DNA of 64,000 nt from Clostridiales bacterium. GTDB taxonomy: Bacteria > Bacillota > Clostridia > Oscillospirales > Oscillospiraceae. The stretch lies in assembly GCA_029008095.1 (NCBI GenBank), contig JAQXJB010000001.1, positions 1 through 64,000 on the forward strand, given 5' to 3'. The translations under genes were made by a program, and so were the position numbers. Positions 49,889 to 59,731 of the stretch are shown in pieces (positions within the stretch are counted from its first letter, which is position 1; every line of letters begins with the position of its first letter). Below the pieces are notes generated by a model, which saw only the letters and a list, made by a program, of their open reading frames with translations, was not told the origin of the DNA and searched no databases.

Positions 49889-51445
49889 TCATGCTATTTT
49901 ATCCGGTTTCCCGGTTCGGTCACAAAGTCGCGCGGCTGTGTAGACCATAGCCACAAGCAGCCAGAAGAACACCATTACGCGGGGATAATACCAGGCATAG
50001 TCAGTTATACCGAATATCATCGCTCCGGCTATGCCGCCCACGCAGCCCGCCGCCACGCCCCGCAGCATGGGCCTGCCCGCGCTGCGTCTTATGGTGGTAA
50101 CGCCCTTTTTCAAGGCAAAGAAGATAGTGAGCAGGAAGCTGCCGATGGCGATAATACCGGATTCAGCCCAAATCTCCATATAGATGCTGTGCGCATGGAT
50201 AAAGGGGAAATGTGCCTGATAATAACCGCCGTAATCAGCCACGGCCTTTACAGCTGTTGCTCCCAGACCAACGCCGCTGAGGGGATGATCCTTGATTAGC
50301 TCATACATAGCGGTATAGATATAGGCGCGGCTGTTTATGGAAGAGTCGCCGCCCACGAAAATGGTCACGACGCGGTTGATTATATTTTTAGGCAGGAAAG
50401 GCAGCAGCAGGAGCGCCAAAATGATGAAGAAGGGTATCAGCCGTGGCTTCAGCAGCAGCACTATTATGGCGACGCTCGCCGCGAAAGCCAGCCACGCACC
50501 ACGGGAATAGGTCATCATGAGCGCCGCGACGGACAGAACAAAGGCAAAAGCAAAGACCGCCTTCATCCAGCCTTTTGGAGCATAGATGGTAAGCGTAAGC
50601 ATCAGAGGCGCGAAAAACACCAGCACGTTGGCAAAAGTGTTCGGATTATCAAAAAAGGAATAGACTCGACCCGGCATATCAGCATTCAGGGCCAGATCGG
50701 TAAAGGAGCTGCTGGCAGGAATGCCCAGCACAAAACGCTGATAAAATCCGTAAGCACTGCATATGATAAGACCCGCGGCGCAGCTTAGCATCAATACCGC
50801 AAGCTGCCTTTCGCTGTTTATGGACGAAACGCAGACCGCCACAAATATCATACATGTGACGAAGAAGAATATGAAGCGGAAGCTGTCGTCAAGATCCTGA
50901 GCCCAGAAGGCCGAGGCTATGCTTATGGCGGCAAAAACTATGGGCCAGAAACCGATAGAACCTACGTCTATACGGCCTCCCTCCCGGCTGCGCAGACTGC
51001 CCAGCCAGAGAAGCAGCAGCGAAGCGAAGGCCAGCGCAAGGCTATACATATTGTTCCAGGCTTTGTGGTGTACGCTCAGCATGATGAGCAGGGAAAGACT
51101 GAGCATATAGGGCGCAAATCCGCTCAGCCTGGCCAGCAGGCTTACGATGAAGCTGCCGCTGAAAACCCGTTCTCCTTTTTCATATACTTTTCGTAACAGC
51201 CACGGGACAAAATTCACTACGCAGTCAACCACGCGGAAGCTCAGACTCTCCCGCCACTTTCTGTCCGTGGCGCAGGACGAGGTAAACATCTGCTTCGTGC
51301 CGCTGTTATCGCTGAGGCGGCCAAAGAAGTCCATTATTTTCCCCAGCAGCCCTCCTGTTACCGAGCCGGCGGCAGCGGTCTTTATTTTGAGCCACAGGCA
51401 GTATAAAAGCCTGAATATGGCGCTTTGGCGGATGAGCTCTGTCAT
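49889..51445 (-). CDS. O-antigen ligase-like membrane protein (WaaL/RfaL family)
   Basis: 518 aa with about twelve transmembrane helices and the large periplasmic-type loop near ADYGGYYQAHFPFIHAHSIYME, whose histidines mark the O-antigen ligase domain. Predicted to transfer a lipid-linked glycan to an acceptor or polymerise it at the cell surface. ATG 51445 is chosen behind TAGGAGC; the ORF from 51499 overlaps the GT gene. 4 nt behind the glycosyltransferase stop. Confidence 0.85.
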   Translation of the reverse strand: MTELIRQSAIFRLLYCLWLKIKTAAAGSVTGGLLGKIMDFFGRLSDNSGTKQMFTSSCATDRKWRESLSFRVVDCVVNFVPWLLRKVYEKGERVFSGSFIVSLLARLSGFAPYMLSLSLLIMLSVHHKAWNNMYSLALAFASLLLLWLGSLRSREGGRIDVGSIGFWPIVFAAISIASAFWAQDLDDSFRFIFFFVTCMIFVAVCVSSINSERQLAVLMLSCAAGLIICSAYGFYQRFVLGIPASSSFTDLALNADMPGRVYSFFDNPNTFANVLVFFAPLMLTLTIYAPKGWMKAVFAFAFVLSVAALMMTYSRGAWLAFAASVAIIVLLLKPRLIPFFIILALLLLPFLPKNIINRVVTIFVGGDSSINSRAYIYTAMYELIKDHPLSGVGLGATAVKAVADYGGYYQAHFPFIHAHSIYMEIWAESGIIAIGSFLLTIFFALKKGVTTIRRSAGRPMLRGVAAGCVGGIAGAMIFGITDYAWYYPRVMVFFWLLVAMVYTAARLCDRTGKPDKIA

Positions 51446-51449
51446 TATC

Positions 51450-52466
51450 TCAGCTCCTATTTCTGTTCTTGAAGTTATACAGCGCGGCCAGCAGGCCATA
51501 CTGCTTCATGCGGATAAGCGAGGCGACAACAGTCTTGTTTCTCCCCATACCCCTGGGCTTATAAGCCCTTACCGCCGGAGCAAAAACACTGTCGCGGCAA
51601 AGAGCCCGGAGATTTTTAACCTTCTCCGCCTTACCCGCCGGGTTGCCTGGAGCAAATTCGTTGGCAACCGCAATAAGCAGTCCCGCCCACATGGTAGTGT
51701 ACTCCCAATCAGCGTCAACGGCGATGGAATACTTTTTTACAAGCTCTTTCTTTATATCGAAGGATACCCGGAATGTTTCGGGATAATTTTTCAGATATTT
51801 GCGTGTGACCGAGGCAGGGTTCAGGCAGTAGCGGTAAAGCTCCGCATCCGTGACCGCCAGAGTGCGGCCCAGGCTGAAATATTCAATAAGGAACAGCTCG
51901 TCCTCCAGATAGGCGCCGGTAAAGCGTATCTTATGCTCCTCGATGCATTTTCTGTCAAACAGATAGCACCAGACGAAGCCATTGAAGGTGGCTGAAAGCC
52001 TGTCGCAGAGCAGGGAACGAACTATCATCTCCTCCGTCTGCTCCGTTTCATAGCGTCCGCCGGGTATGTGAGCGCCATAAGCGGAAAGGGTGCCGTCGGG
52101 CGCCTCGGCGGTAAAATTACAGAGAGCGGTATCGGCGGAATATTCCTCCATCGCCCGGAGCATGGTCTCGTATGCTTCCGGCAGGATGTGGTCATCGGCG
52201 TCCACGAAGGATATGAGCTCTCCTGTCGCCATGTCAAGACCGGAGTTTCTCGCCCGGCTTACGCCCCCGTTCTCCTTATGGAGCACACGCACACGGGAGT
52301 CCTTCGCCGCCCATGCGTCGCATATCTCAGCGGTAGTGTCCACGGAACCGTCATCTATCACGATAAGCTCAAGATTCGTAAAGCTCTGCGCCAATATGGA
52401 CTCTATACATTTTCCCAAACAATCCTGAGCATTATACGCAGGAACTATAACGCTTATACGCGGCAT
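51450..52466 (-). CDS. glycosyltransferase family 2
   Basis: 338 aa. Starts ISVIVPAYNAQDCLGKCIES, with LIVIDDGSVDTTAEIC, the NGGVSRARNSGLD motif and DADD metal site, a GT-A fold enzyme. Probably adds sugars to a surface polymer together with the ligase gene immediately downstream. AAAGGAACGG site. Confidence 0.93.
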   Translation of the reverse strand: MPRISVIVPAYNAQDCLGKCIESILAQSFTNLELIVIDDGSVDTTAEICDAWAAKDSRVRVLHKENGGVSRARNSGLDMATGELISFVDADDHILPEAYETMLRAMEEYSADTALCNFTAEAPDGTLSAYGAHIPGGRYETEQTEEMIVRSLLCDRLSATFNGFVWCYLFDRKCIEEHKIRFTGAYLEDELFLIEYFSLGRTLAVTDAELYRYCLNPASVTRKYLKNYPETFRVSFDIKKELVKKYSIAVDADWEYTTMWAGLLIAVANEFAPGNPAGKAEKVKNLRALCRDSVFAPAVRAYKPRGMGRNKTVVASLIRMKQYGLLAALYNFKNRNRS

Positions 52467-52570
52467 GATACCGTTCCTTTCTCTGACATAATAATGTAAT
52501 TATATCGTATCATTACATTTTTTTCAATAAAAAAGCTGAATTATACTCGCTTTGAACCGCATAATAAGTT

Positions 52571-52630
52571 AAGGCAGCGCCGCAAAATTTGTCCGCAAAT
52601 CACTCTTGCACTATTGCGCGGTGCTGCCTT
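52571..52630 (+). repeat. AAGGCA-ended palindromic element
   Basis: 13-bp stem AAGGCAGCGCCGC (52571-52583) / 52618-52630 with one G-U, plus internal ATTTG/CAAAT. Shares AAGGCA...TGCCTT ends with 33658 and 44526. Confidence 0.45.
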
Positions 52631-52655
52631 TAAAGTCAAATCGCGAGGTGATAGG

Positions 52656-53483
52656 ATGATACTGCGAAAAATCGCGGCGCTCTGCTGCGCCGTTTTCCTG
52701 CTCCTGCCGGCCGCGCCCCACGCCGCTGCTGAAGAGCCGGTCGAGCTTCCTATAATAATGTACCACCATATTTCCAAGCTTTCCGAGCGCCTGGGAGATT
52801 ATGTGGTCTCTCCCGAGACATTTGAGAACGACCTGAAATATTTGTCGGAGCTGGGCTATACCAGCATCAGCCTGAGAGAGCTGATAGACTATGTGGACGG
52901 ACGGGGTACCCTGCCGGAAAAGGCCGTTATGATAACCTTCGACGACGGTCAGCGCAGCTTCGCCGAATACGCCCTGCCTCTGCTGGAAAAATACGATATG
53001 TGCGCCGTAGCCGCCATCGTGGGCAAATATGCCGATGATTACACCGCCAGCGGCGACCGTAACCCATACTACGCATATATGGGCTGGCCGGAGCTGGCGG
53101 AATTGGCCAATAACCCCCATGTTGAGCTTCAGGCGCACAGCTATGATATGCATTCTCTTGACTATCGCAAGGGTTGCGCCATGATGAAGGGTGAGGCTGC
53201 AACTGATTACGAAAAGGTATTTTCCGCAGACCTAACGCTGCTGAACCAGCGCTTCGCGGAGTATATCGGCGAAGTTCCACCGGCATTCGCCTACCCGTTC
53301 GGTATACGCTGTCCCGAGTGCCGCGAGATACTGCTTTCCTCCGGCTTTCGCGCCCTCTTCACCTGCGATGAGCATGTGAATTCCATCACCCACAATCCGG
53401 AATGTCTCCATGAGCTGGGGCGCTATAACCGCCCCAACAGCGCGAACCGTTACAGCTTTTTCTCGAAAATGGGCATAAGCTAA
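52656..53483 (+). CDS. secreted polysaccharide deacetylase
   Basis: 275 aa with a signal peptide (1-24, AAPHAAA cleavage) and a NodB-homology domain: LPIIMYHHIS, TFDDG (94-98) with the metal aspartate, and a QAHSYDMHSL region with metal histidines. Removes acetyl groups from peptidoglycan or a surface glycan. The ATG at 52656 follows GAGGTGATAGG; the longer start at 52614 is inside the palindrome. Confidence 0.9.
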   Translation: MILRKIAALCCAVFLLLPAAPHAAAEEPVELPIIMYHHISKLSERLGDYVVSPETFENDLKYLSELGYTSISLRELIDYVDGRGTLPEKAVMITFDDGQRSFAEYALPLLEKYDMCAVAAIVGKYADDYTASGDRNPYYAYMGWPELAELANNPHVELQAHSYDMHSLDYRKGCAMMKGEAATDYEKVFSADLTLLNQRFAEYIGEVPPAFAYPFGIRCPECREILLSSGFRALFTCDEHVNSITHNPECLHELGRYNRPNSANRYSFFSKMGIS

Positions 53484-53487
53484 AGGA

Positions 53488-53526
53488 CACCTCCGGCTTG
53501 CCGATGCAGCCGGAGGTGCTCTTTTT
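53488..53526 (+). terminator. intrinsic terminator
   Basis: CACCTCCGGC / GCCGGAGGTG, 10-bp stem with a T-run after CTC. Confidence 0.9.
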
Positions 53527-53552
53527 TGCGCATAATAAGCAAATCGTGTGAA

Positions 53553-54218
53553 TTACCCTTCAACGACCTTTATGGAGTTGATCACAGGCTGATTCTCCTT
53601 GGGTATAACTCCGTTTCCGTCAGCGCCCCAGCCTGCGACATCCTTGCAGAGTGCGTCTATGACCTCTATACCCTCGGTGACCTTACCGAAGGCCGCGTAC
53701 TTTCCATCGAGGAAGGTGGAGTCCTGATGGACGATGAAGAACTGGCTGCTGGCGCTGTCCGGGTTGGTTGCCCGTGCCATAGAGATAACACCGCGAAGAT
53801 GGGAAATGTCGTTCTGTACGCCATTGGCGGAAAACTCACCCTTTATCGCTGCTTCACTGCCGCCGGTGCCGTCACCCTTGGGGTCGCCGGCCTGAGCCAT
53901 GAAGCCGTCTATGATTCTGTGGAAGGTCAGTCCGTCATAGAAGCCATCCTCCACCAGACCGATAAAGTTGGTGACGGTTATCGGGGCAGTATCTGCGTCA
54001 AGCTCGCACTTGATAACGCCGTAGTCCTTAACATCGATTTCGACATAGTGCTTACCGCTGAGCAGCTCAACACCGTCTGCCGCGTTATCCTGTACGCCGG
54101 CAACATCACCGCCATTTCCGGCAGTAGTCGTGTCATCATAGGGCGTGGTCTTATTGCAGCCGGCAAAAATCGCCGCCATCAGGGCAATACAAAGCAAAAA
54201 TAGAGCAGTTTTTTTCAT
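53553..54218 (-). CDS. cyclophilin-type peptidyl-prolyl isomerase lipoprotein
   Basis: 221 aa. Lipobox IFAGC (Cys21), acidic linker, then a cyclophilin domain with FHRIIDGFMAQAGDP, SQFFIVHQDS and FLDGKYAAFGKV. It probably assists folding of exported proteins at the membrane outside. ATG 54218 follows AAAGGAGA. Confidence 0.92.
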   Translation of the reverse strand: MKKTALFLLCIALMAAIFAGCNKTTPYDDTTTAGNGGDVAGVQDNAADGVELLSGKHYVEIDVKDYGVIKCELDADTAPITVTNFIGLVEDGFYDGLTFHRIIDGFMAQAGDPKGDGTGGSEAAIKGEFSANGVQNDISHLRGVISMARATNPDSASSQFFIVHQDSTFLDGKYAAFGKVTEGIEVIDALCKDVAGWGADGNGVIPKENQPVINSIKVVEG

Positions 54219-54352
54219 TTTGGTCTCCTTTGCGTAGTTTATCGAAGGATATTGTAGCACATAGCGAAGCATATTTCCAGCTTTAAGCGCAGCCTTTCGG
54301 CAGATAATATGATTACACTGGACAGTGTTTTAATATAATGCGGAGGACAAAC

Positions 54353-54697
54353 ATGTTTGATTCATCCAAGTACAGATGTCAGGGTACGGTCTTTGACCCC
54401 TTCCACAGTCTGGATGCTCCCGGCGAGAGCCTCGGGCTCGGTGAGGACGGCGGCTTCATCGCTGATGTTCTCGACCTCGGCGACAGCTATCTGCTTGAGG
54501 CCGAGCTGCCCGGCTACTCCCGGGATGACCTTGACATAAGCGTTGAAGGAGCATGCCTCACGATCAGCGCTGAAAAGGACGGCGTGGACGGCTCTGTCGT
54601 CCGCCGCAGCTTCGATGTAAGCGGCGTGGACGTTGAGCAGATCACAGGCAAATTCCAGGGCGATATTCTTACCCTGGAGTTGCCCAAGAAGCCGTAG
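54353..54697 (+). CDS. Hsp20/alpha-crystallin family small heat-shock protein
   Basis: 114 aa, shorter than typical (about 140). Core ACD strands DSYLLEAELPGYSRDDLDIS, LTISAEK and the C-terminal ILTLELPKK are present; the usual C-terminal IxI anchor is missing. A CACTG-GA-CAGTG inverted repeat is just upstream (54316-54327), a possible operator. ATG 54353 follows GGAGG. Confidence 0.85.
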   Translation: MFDSSKYRCQGTVFDPFHSLDAPGESLGLGEDGGFIADVLDLGDSYLLEAELPGYSRDDLDISVEGACLTISAEKDGVDGSVVRRSFDVSGVDVEQITGKFQGDILTLELPKKP

Positions 54698-54724
54698 GCT
54701 TTGCTTCCTCGTTAAACGCAAAAC

Positions 54725-54770
54725 GCCCACTCTTCTGCGCTATAGTCGCAGAAGAGTGGGCATTTTATTT
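54725..54770. terminator. bidirectional intrinsic terminator
   Basis: GCCCACTCTTCTGCG / CGCAGAAGAGTGGGC, 15-bp stem between convergent hsp20 and the ribosomal operon end. Confidence 0.92.
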
Positions 54771-54783
54771 CGCTTTTTCGCTC

Positions 54784-55125
54784 TTACACCAGCTCGATGA
54801 TCGCCATTTCAGCGGCGTCGCCGCGGCGGGCGCCAAGACGCATGATACGGGTGTAGCCGCCGTTTCTCTCGGCGTACTTGGGAGCTATCTCGGTGAACAC
54901 CTTGGTCACGACGTCTTCCTTGGTGATAAAGGCAAGAGCGGCGCGGCGGGATGCAAGGGTATTCTTTTTGCCGAGGGTTATCATCTTCTCAGCAAGGGGT
55001 CTGACTTCCTTAGCTCTGGTGATAGTGGTTTCCATTCTGCCATTCTCGAGCAGATCGGTAACCTGCTGTCTCAGCATCGCCTTACGCTGGGCAGTAGTCT
55101 TGCCGAGTTTCCTTGTTCCAGGCAT
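54784..55125 (-). CDS. rplQ: 50S ribosomal protein L17
   Basis: 113 aa with [19 protein letters not shown] at the N terminus and [16 protein letters not shown] at the C terminus. Last gene of the spc/alpha operon; ends 13 nt before the terminator. Confidence 0.97.
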   Translation of the reverse strand: MPGTRKLGKTTAQRKAMLRQQVTDLLENGRMETTITRAKEVRPLAEKMITLGKKNTLASRRAALAFITKEDVVTKVFTEIAPKYAERNGGYTRIMRLGARRGDAAEMAIIELV

Positions 55126-55166
55126 TGTATTTCCTCCTCGTACAGAGTCACCGTGTCTTCACGGCA

Positions 55167-56117
55167 TCAGTTATTGTCGTCGCTGGCGAGGGACAGGCCC
55201 ATCATCGTCAGCTTATGGATAACTTCTTCGAGAGACTTGCGGCCAAGGTTACGGACTTTGATCATCTCGTCCTCGGTCTTGCTGATAAGATCCGCGACCG
55301 TGTTGATATTCGCTCTCTTCAGGCAGTTGAAGCTGCGGACGGAAAGATCCAGCTCTTCGATGGTCATATCGAGGACCTTATCTCTCGTGTTCTCGCTCTT
55401 CTCAACAACGGTGGACTTGCTGCCCATAGACTCGCTAAGGTCGGTGAACAGAGTAAAGTGGTCACACAGTATCCTTGCGGCCAGGGAAATGGCGTCTCTG
55501 GCGGTAATGGTCTTATCAGTCCATACCTCTATTGTCAGCTTGTCGTAATCCGTCATGTTGCCGACGCGGGTATTCTCAACGGAATAGTTGACCTTGATGA
55601 CAGGAGTATAGATAGAATCGATGGGAATAACACCGATTATCTGCTGAGGCAGCTTGTTGCGCTCTGCGCTCACATAGCCTCTGCCCTTGCTGATGGTCAT
55701 TTCCATATTGAGAGTAGCGTCGGGGCCAAGAGTGGCGATATGGAGCTCAGGGTTGAGAACCTCGACCTCCGCGTCGGCCTTGATATCGCCGGCGGTGATC
55801 TCGCCCTCGCCTGTTGCTTCTATATAAACGGTCTTGCTACCTTCGCAGTGAAGTCTCGCGATAACGCTTTTAAGGTTGAGGACTATCTCAGTAACATCCT
55901 CTTTAACACCGGGTATTGTTGAAAACTCGTGCGCCACACCGGCGATCTTAACGGAAGTAATAGCAGTACCTTCCAGGGAAGAGAGCAGCATTCTTCTCAG
56001 AGAGTTTCCGAGAGTAGTACCGTAGCCTCTCTCCAGGGGCTCAATTATAAACTTACCGTAGGAATCATCACCGGGGGTCTCAATACATTCAATGCGCGGC
56101 TTTTCAATTTCTACCAT
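55167..56117 (-). CDS. rpoA: RNA polymerase alpha subunit
   Basis: 316 aa. N-terminal assembly domain ([20 protein letters not shown]) and C-terminal domain ([30 protein letters not shown]) that binds UP elements and activators. Standard place between rpsD and rplQ. Confidence 0.98.
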   Translation of the reverse strand: MVEIEKPRIECIETPGDDSYGKFIIEPLERGYGTTLGNSLRRMLLSSLEGTAITSVKIAGVAHEFSTIPGVKEDVTEIVLNLKSVIARLHCEGSKTVYIEATGEGEITAGDIKADAEVEVLNPELHIATLGPDATLNMEMTISKGRGYVSAERNKLPQQIIGVIPIDSIYTPVIKVNYSVENTRVGNMTDYDKLTIEVWTDKTITARDAISLAARILCDHFTLFTDLSESMGSKSTVVEKSENTRDKVLDMTIEELDLSVRSFNCLKRANINTVADLISKTEDEMIKVRNLGRKSLEEVIHKLTMMGLSLASDDNN

Positions 56118-56195
56118 ATTTTAATACCCTCCTCGTTCTAACGTGCGTAACCACACGCTTATTCTCAGCTTACCAATAGTGAGGGTTCGAGTGTG

Positions 56196-56807
56196 TTACT
56201 TGGAGTACAACTCGACGATGAGATGCTCCTCAACGGGCAGATCTATATCTTCCCTCTTGGGCATCTGAACGACAGTACCCTTCAGAGTGTTCTTCTCACG
56301 AGACAGCCACTGGGGAAGTGTGAAGACAGGTGCATCCTCGCCAAGCAGACGCTTGAACATAGCGGAAGATCTGCTCTTCTCGCGAACCTCGATGACATCA
56401 CCGGGCTTTACCAGGTAAGAGGGAATGGTAACTCTCTTGCCGTTTACGGTGAAGTGACCGTGGTTAACAGCCTGACGAGCCTCACGGCGGGTCATAACGA
56501 AACCGAGACGGTATACAACGTTATCAAGACGGCGCTCGATGGTGGTGAGCAGGACTTCGCCGGTCTGTCCGGGAGCCTTGGCAGCCTTTTCATAGTACAT
56601 ATGGAACTGCTTCTCCAGGATTCCGTAAACAAACTTTACCTTCTGCTTCTCATTGAGCTGAGTAGCATACTCGCTCTGCTTACGACGCATCTGACCCTTG
56701 GGGTTGCGGATGGTATCGGACTTGGTACCGCCGGTATAGCCCATGTAAGCAGGAGAAATGCCCAGAGCCTTGCAACGCTTAACAATGGGCTGCATATTCT
56801 TAGCCAT
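56196..56807 (-). CDS. rpsD: 30S ribosomal protein S4
   Basis: 203 aa, S4 domain and the [20 protein letters not shown] segment. The N-terminal 30 residues lack the zinc-binding cysteines, so this is the C-minus form. S4 is an autoregulator of the alpha operon in many bacteria. Confidence 0.97.
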   Translation of the reverse strand: MAKNMQPIVKRCKALGISPAYMGYTGGTKSDTIRNPKGQMRRKQSEYATQLNEKQKVKFVYGILEKQFHMYYEKAAKAPGQTGEVLLTTIERRLDNVVYRLGFVMTRREARQAVNHGHFTVNGKRVTIPSYLVKPGDVIEVREKSRSSAMFKRLLGEDAPVFTLPQWLSREKNTLKGTVVQMPKREDIDLPVEEHLIVELYSK

Positions 56808-56828
56808 TAGATGTTCCTCCTTCTCAAA

Positions 56829-57239
56829 TTAGACGCGACGACGCTTGGGCGGACGGCATCCGTTGTGGGGGATGGGGGTCACGTCCTTGATCATCTGGAC
56901 CTCGAGGCCGGCAGACTGAAGAGCGCGGATAGCGGCTTCACGTCCCGAGCCGGGTCCCTTTACATAGACTTCGACAGTCTTCAGGCCATGCTCCATAGCT
57001 GCCTTCGCTGCGGTCTCAGCAGCGGTCTGAGCAGCGAAAGGAGTAGACTTCTTGCTGCCGCGGAAACCCATGCCGCCGGCAGATGCCCAGCTGATGGCAT
57101 TGCCCTGCAGATCAGTGATAGTTACCATGGTGTTGTTGAAAGAAGAACGGATATGCACCGCACCCTTTTCAATATTCTTACGTTCGCGGCGCTTACCTCT
57201 GACGCGCTGCTGCTGCTGTTTATTGTTCTTAGCTGCCAT
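56829..57239 (-). CDS. rpsK: 30S ribosomal protein S11
   Basis: 136 aa with a glutamine-rich N-terminal extension ([11 protein letters not shown]), TFNNT-type segment [16 protein letters not shown], and the C-terminal [15 protein letters not shown] signature. Confidence 0.97.
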   Translation of the reverse strand: MAAKNNKQQQQRVRGKRRERKNIEKGAVHIRSSFNNTMVTITDLQGNAISWASAGGMGFRGSKKSTPFAAQTAAETAAKAAMEHGLKTVEVYVKGPGSGREAAIRALQSAGLEVQMIKDVTPIPHNGCRPPKRRRV

Positions 57240-57253
57240 TACATATCCCTCCC

Positions 57254-57622
57254 TTACTTCTTCTTATTTGCAATGGTTCTCTTGGGACCCTTGCGAGTGC
57301 GAGCATTGGTCTTGCTGCGCTGGCCACGAACGGGAAGGCCCTTTCTGTGTCTCAGGCCGCGGTAGCTGCCAATCTCAGTAAGTCTCTTAATGTCGAGAGC
57401 GACGGATCTTCTCAGGTCGCCTTCCACGACGTAGTGCTTGTCAATGCATTCACGAAGCTTTGCTTCGTCTTCCTCAGTGAGGTCCTTAACTCTGGTGTCG
57501 GGGTTAATACCTGTAGCCTTGAGGATATCAGAAGCGCTTTTTCTGCCAATGCCGTATACATAAGTCAGGCCGATCTCGACCCGCTTCTCTTTCGGCAAAT
57601 CAACGCCGGCAATACGTGCCAT
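57254..57622 (-). CDS. rpsM: 30S ribosomal protein S13
   Basis: 122 aa beginning [19 protein letters not shown], with the C-terminal basic tail [18 protein letters not shown] at 57622 preferred over a TTG three codons upstream since it gives the conserved N terminus. Confidence 0.97.
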   Translation of the reverse strand: MARIAGVDLPKEKRVEIGLTYVYGIGRKSASDILKATGINPDTRVKDLTEEDEAKLRECIDKHYVVEGDLRRSVALDIKRLTEIGSYRGLRHRKGLPVRGQRSKTNARTRKGPKRTIANKKK

Positions 57623-57658
57623 ATTTGTCAATCAATCCTTTCGTTAGATACTCAGGGA

Positions 57659-57808
<150 letters not shown>

Positions 57809-58027
57809 TTATTTACTTCTCCATGTGATCCTGCCGCGAGTCAGATCGTAGGGAGACATCTGTACTGTTACCTTATCGCCGGGCAGAATTCTTATGAAGT
57901 TCATTCTGAGCTTACCGGAAATCGTGGCCAGAATAGTATGGCCGTTTCCGATATCGACGGTGAACATCGTGTTGGGCAGGGATTCAACCACAGTGCCCTC
58001 AAGCTCGATTGCGTCGGACTTTGCCAA
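57809..58027 (-). CDS. infA: translation initiation factor IF-1
   Basis: 72 aa, OB-fold with [19 protein letters not shown] and [15 protein letters not shown]; full-length. Confidence 0.97.
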   Translation of the reverse strand: MAKSDAIELEGTVVESLPNTMFTVDIGNGHTILATISGKLRMNFIRILPGDKVTVQMSPYDLTRGRITWRSK

Positions 58028-58046
58028 GATTACGTCCCTCCCTGGA

Positions 58047-58316
58047 TTATTTGTTAGCCATGACCTTATATTCGGCCATTGCTCGCCTTAATTCGGCGTT
58101 CACGGGTCGGTCGCTGATTTTCCCGCTGACCGCCGCAAAGCCGCCGTCCGGCAGGAATTTTACATGACGAAGGTTTTTGCGCTTCGGATGCTCCAGCGTT
58201 CTGCGCTTTCCATCCGCCAGGAGAACCGTCCTCTCCGTCTTTTCCAGCACAAAGAAGAATTCTCCTTTATCTCGCCCGGCCAGAGACATGGCCATACCTA
58301 CAGGCTTAAGCGCCAT
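58047..58316 (-). CDS. KOW domain RNA-binding protein (L14e-like)
   Basis: 89 aa. N-terminal KOW motif [19 protein letters not shown] and a basic middle ([15 protein letters not shown]). This type of protein sits between map and infA in many Clostridia. It overlaps map by 11 nt. Probably ribosome-associated; role unknown. Confidence 0.85.
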   Translation of the reverse strand: MALKPVGMAMSLAGRDKGEFFFVLEKTERTVLLADGKRRTLEHPKRKNLRHVKFLPDGGFAAVSGKISDRPVNAELRRAMAEYKVMANK

Positions 58317-59076
58317 AGAAACCGTCTCCGGCTATCGGCGTGAGTATCTCGGGTTCGTCCTTCGTGATGAGAATGGTATTTTCATAGTGGGCGGAGGGCT
58401 TACCGTCCTCTGTTTCCACCGTCCATCCGTCGCTCAGAACCTTGACTGCCGCAGTTCCCATGTTTACCATAGGCTCCACCGCGATGGTCATACCCGGAAT
58501 CAGGCGCGGACCGTGACCGGCCCTGCCATAGTTCGGAACCTCAGGCTCCTCATGGAGCTTGGCTCCCACACCGTGGCCTACAAACTCGCGAACCACCGAG
58601 AACCCGAAGGACTCAACATATGCCTGGATGGCATTGGATATATCCCCCACTCTGTAGCCCGCGCGGGCGAATTTTATACCTTCAAAAAAGCTCTGTCGGG
58701 TCACTTCGATGAGTTTTTTCACATCGTCGCTGACGTTTCCCGCGATGAAAGTCGCCGCGCAATCACCGTGAAAGCCGCCTATATAGGCTCCCACGTCGAC
58801 GCTCACTATGTCTCCGTCCTTTATCAGGCGGCCGCCGGGAATGCCGTGTATGACCTGATTATTTATGGAAATACACGCACTTCCCGGGTAGCCGTTATAG
58901 TTCAGGAACGAAGGCTTGGCGCCTTGACTCACGATGAAGTCGCGAACAGCTCTGTCGATCGCCTTAGTTGAAACTCCGGGCTTAACCATTTCCCCTGCCA
59001 AAGCACGGGCTGCCGCGGTAATTTTGCCGGCCTTTCGCATCAACTCAACGTCATGAGCAGTCTTAAGTGAAATCAC
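58306..59076 (-). CDS. map: type I methionine aminopeptidase
   Basis: 256 aa. Metal ligands in SVDVGAYIGGFHGDCA, FVGHGVG, AVEPMVN and SAHYENTI; also VIHGIPGG. Removes the initiator methionine. GTG start overlaps the adk stop (GTGA). Confidence 0.96.
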   Translation of the reverse strand: MISLKTAHDVELMRKAGKITAAARALAGEMVKPGVSTKAIDRAVRDFIVSQGAKPSFLNYNGYPGSACISINNQVIHGIPGGRLIKDGDIVSVDVGAYIGGFHGDCAATFIAGNVSDDVKKLIEVTRQSFFEGIKFARAGYRVGDISNAIQAYVESFGFSVVREFVGHGVGAKLHEEPEVPNYGRAGHGPRLIPGMTIAVEPMVNMGTAAVKVLSDGWTVETEDGKPSAHYENTILITKDEPEILTPIAGDGFYGA

Positions 59077-59711
59077 TTAATCATCTCCAGTGCCTTCATG
59101 ACCTTTTCGGTGGTCTCTTCAACACTTGCGGTGCCGTCTACGGGGAGCAGCTTGCCGCGCTCCTTGTAGAAGCCGATGATCGGCTCGGTCTCGGCATGAT
59201 AAACAGCGAGGCGCTGTCTAACGGTCTCCGGCTTGTCATCATCTCGGATAACAAGCTTTTCGCCGCATACGTCGCAAATGTTCTCGACCTTGGGCGGATT
59301 GGCGTCGATATTGTAGCTTGCGCCACACTTGTTGCAGACACGACGCCCCTGCATCCTGTGTTCTATCTCCTCGTCGGAAATCTCAATGGACACGGCTGCA
59401 TCCAGCTCAACGCCCATCTTCTCGAGAATTTCCGCCTGCACAAGAGTTCTGGGAACTCCATCGAGTATATAACCAGTCTTAAACTCGTCCTTGCTAAGGA
59501 AATCCTTAACGACGCCAATGACTATCTCATCGGGAACGAGTTTTCCGGCGTCCATATATTCCTTTGCCTGAAGACCTACGGGAAGTCCTTCCTTGATTGC
59601 GGTTCTGAGAATGTGGCCGGTAGAGAGAGTAGGCACATTGAGGCTTACGCTCAGCTTAGCAGCCTGAGTTCCTTTGCCCGCACCGGGAGGGCCAAGCATG
59701 ATCAGTTTCAT
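59073..59711 (-). CDS. adk: adenylate kinase
   Basis: 212 aa with P-loop GPPGAGKGTQA, long lid with four zinc cysteines (CNKCG...CDVCG), DGVPRT motif. Catalyses AMP + ATP to 2 ADP. Confidence 0.97.
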   Translation of the reverse strand: MKLIMLGPPGAGKGTQAAKLSVSLNVPTLSTGHILRTAIKEGLPVGLQAKEYMDAGKLVPDEIVIGVVKDFLSKDEFKTGYILDGVPRTLVQAEILEKMGVELDAAVSIEISDEEIEHRMQGRRVCNKCGASYNIDANPPKVENICDVCGEKLVIRDDDKPETVRQRLAVYHAETEPIIGFYKERGKLLPVDGTASVEETTEKVMKALEMIK

Positions 59712-59731
59712 ACTGTTACACCTCTTTATAA

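Noticed and set aside
54334-54339. TATAAT just before hsp20 as its promoter
   Set aside because: Transcription from it would start inside the ribosome-binding site, so it is unlikely to be the functional -10.
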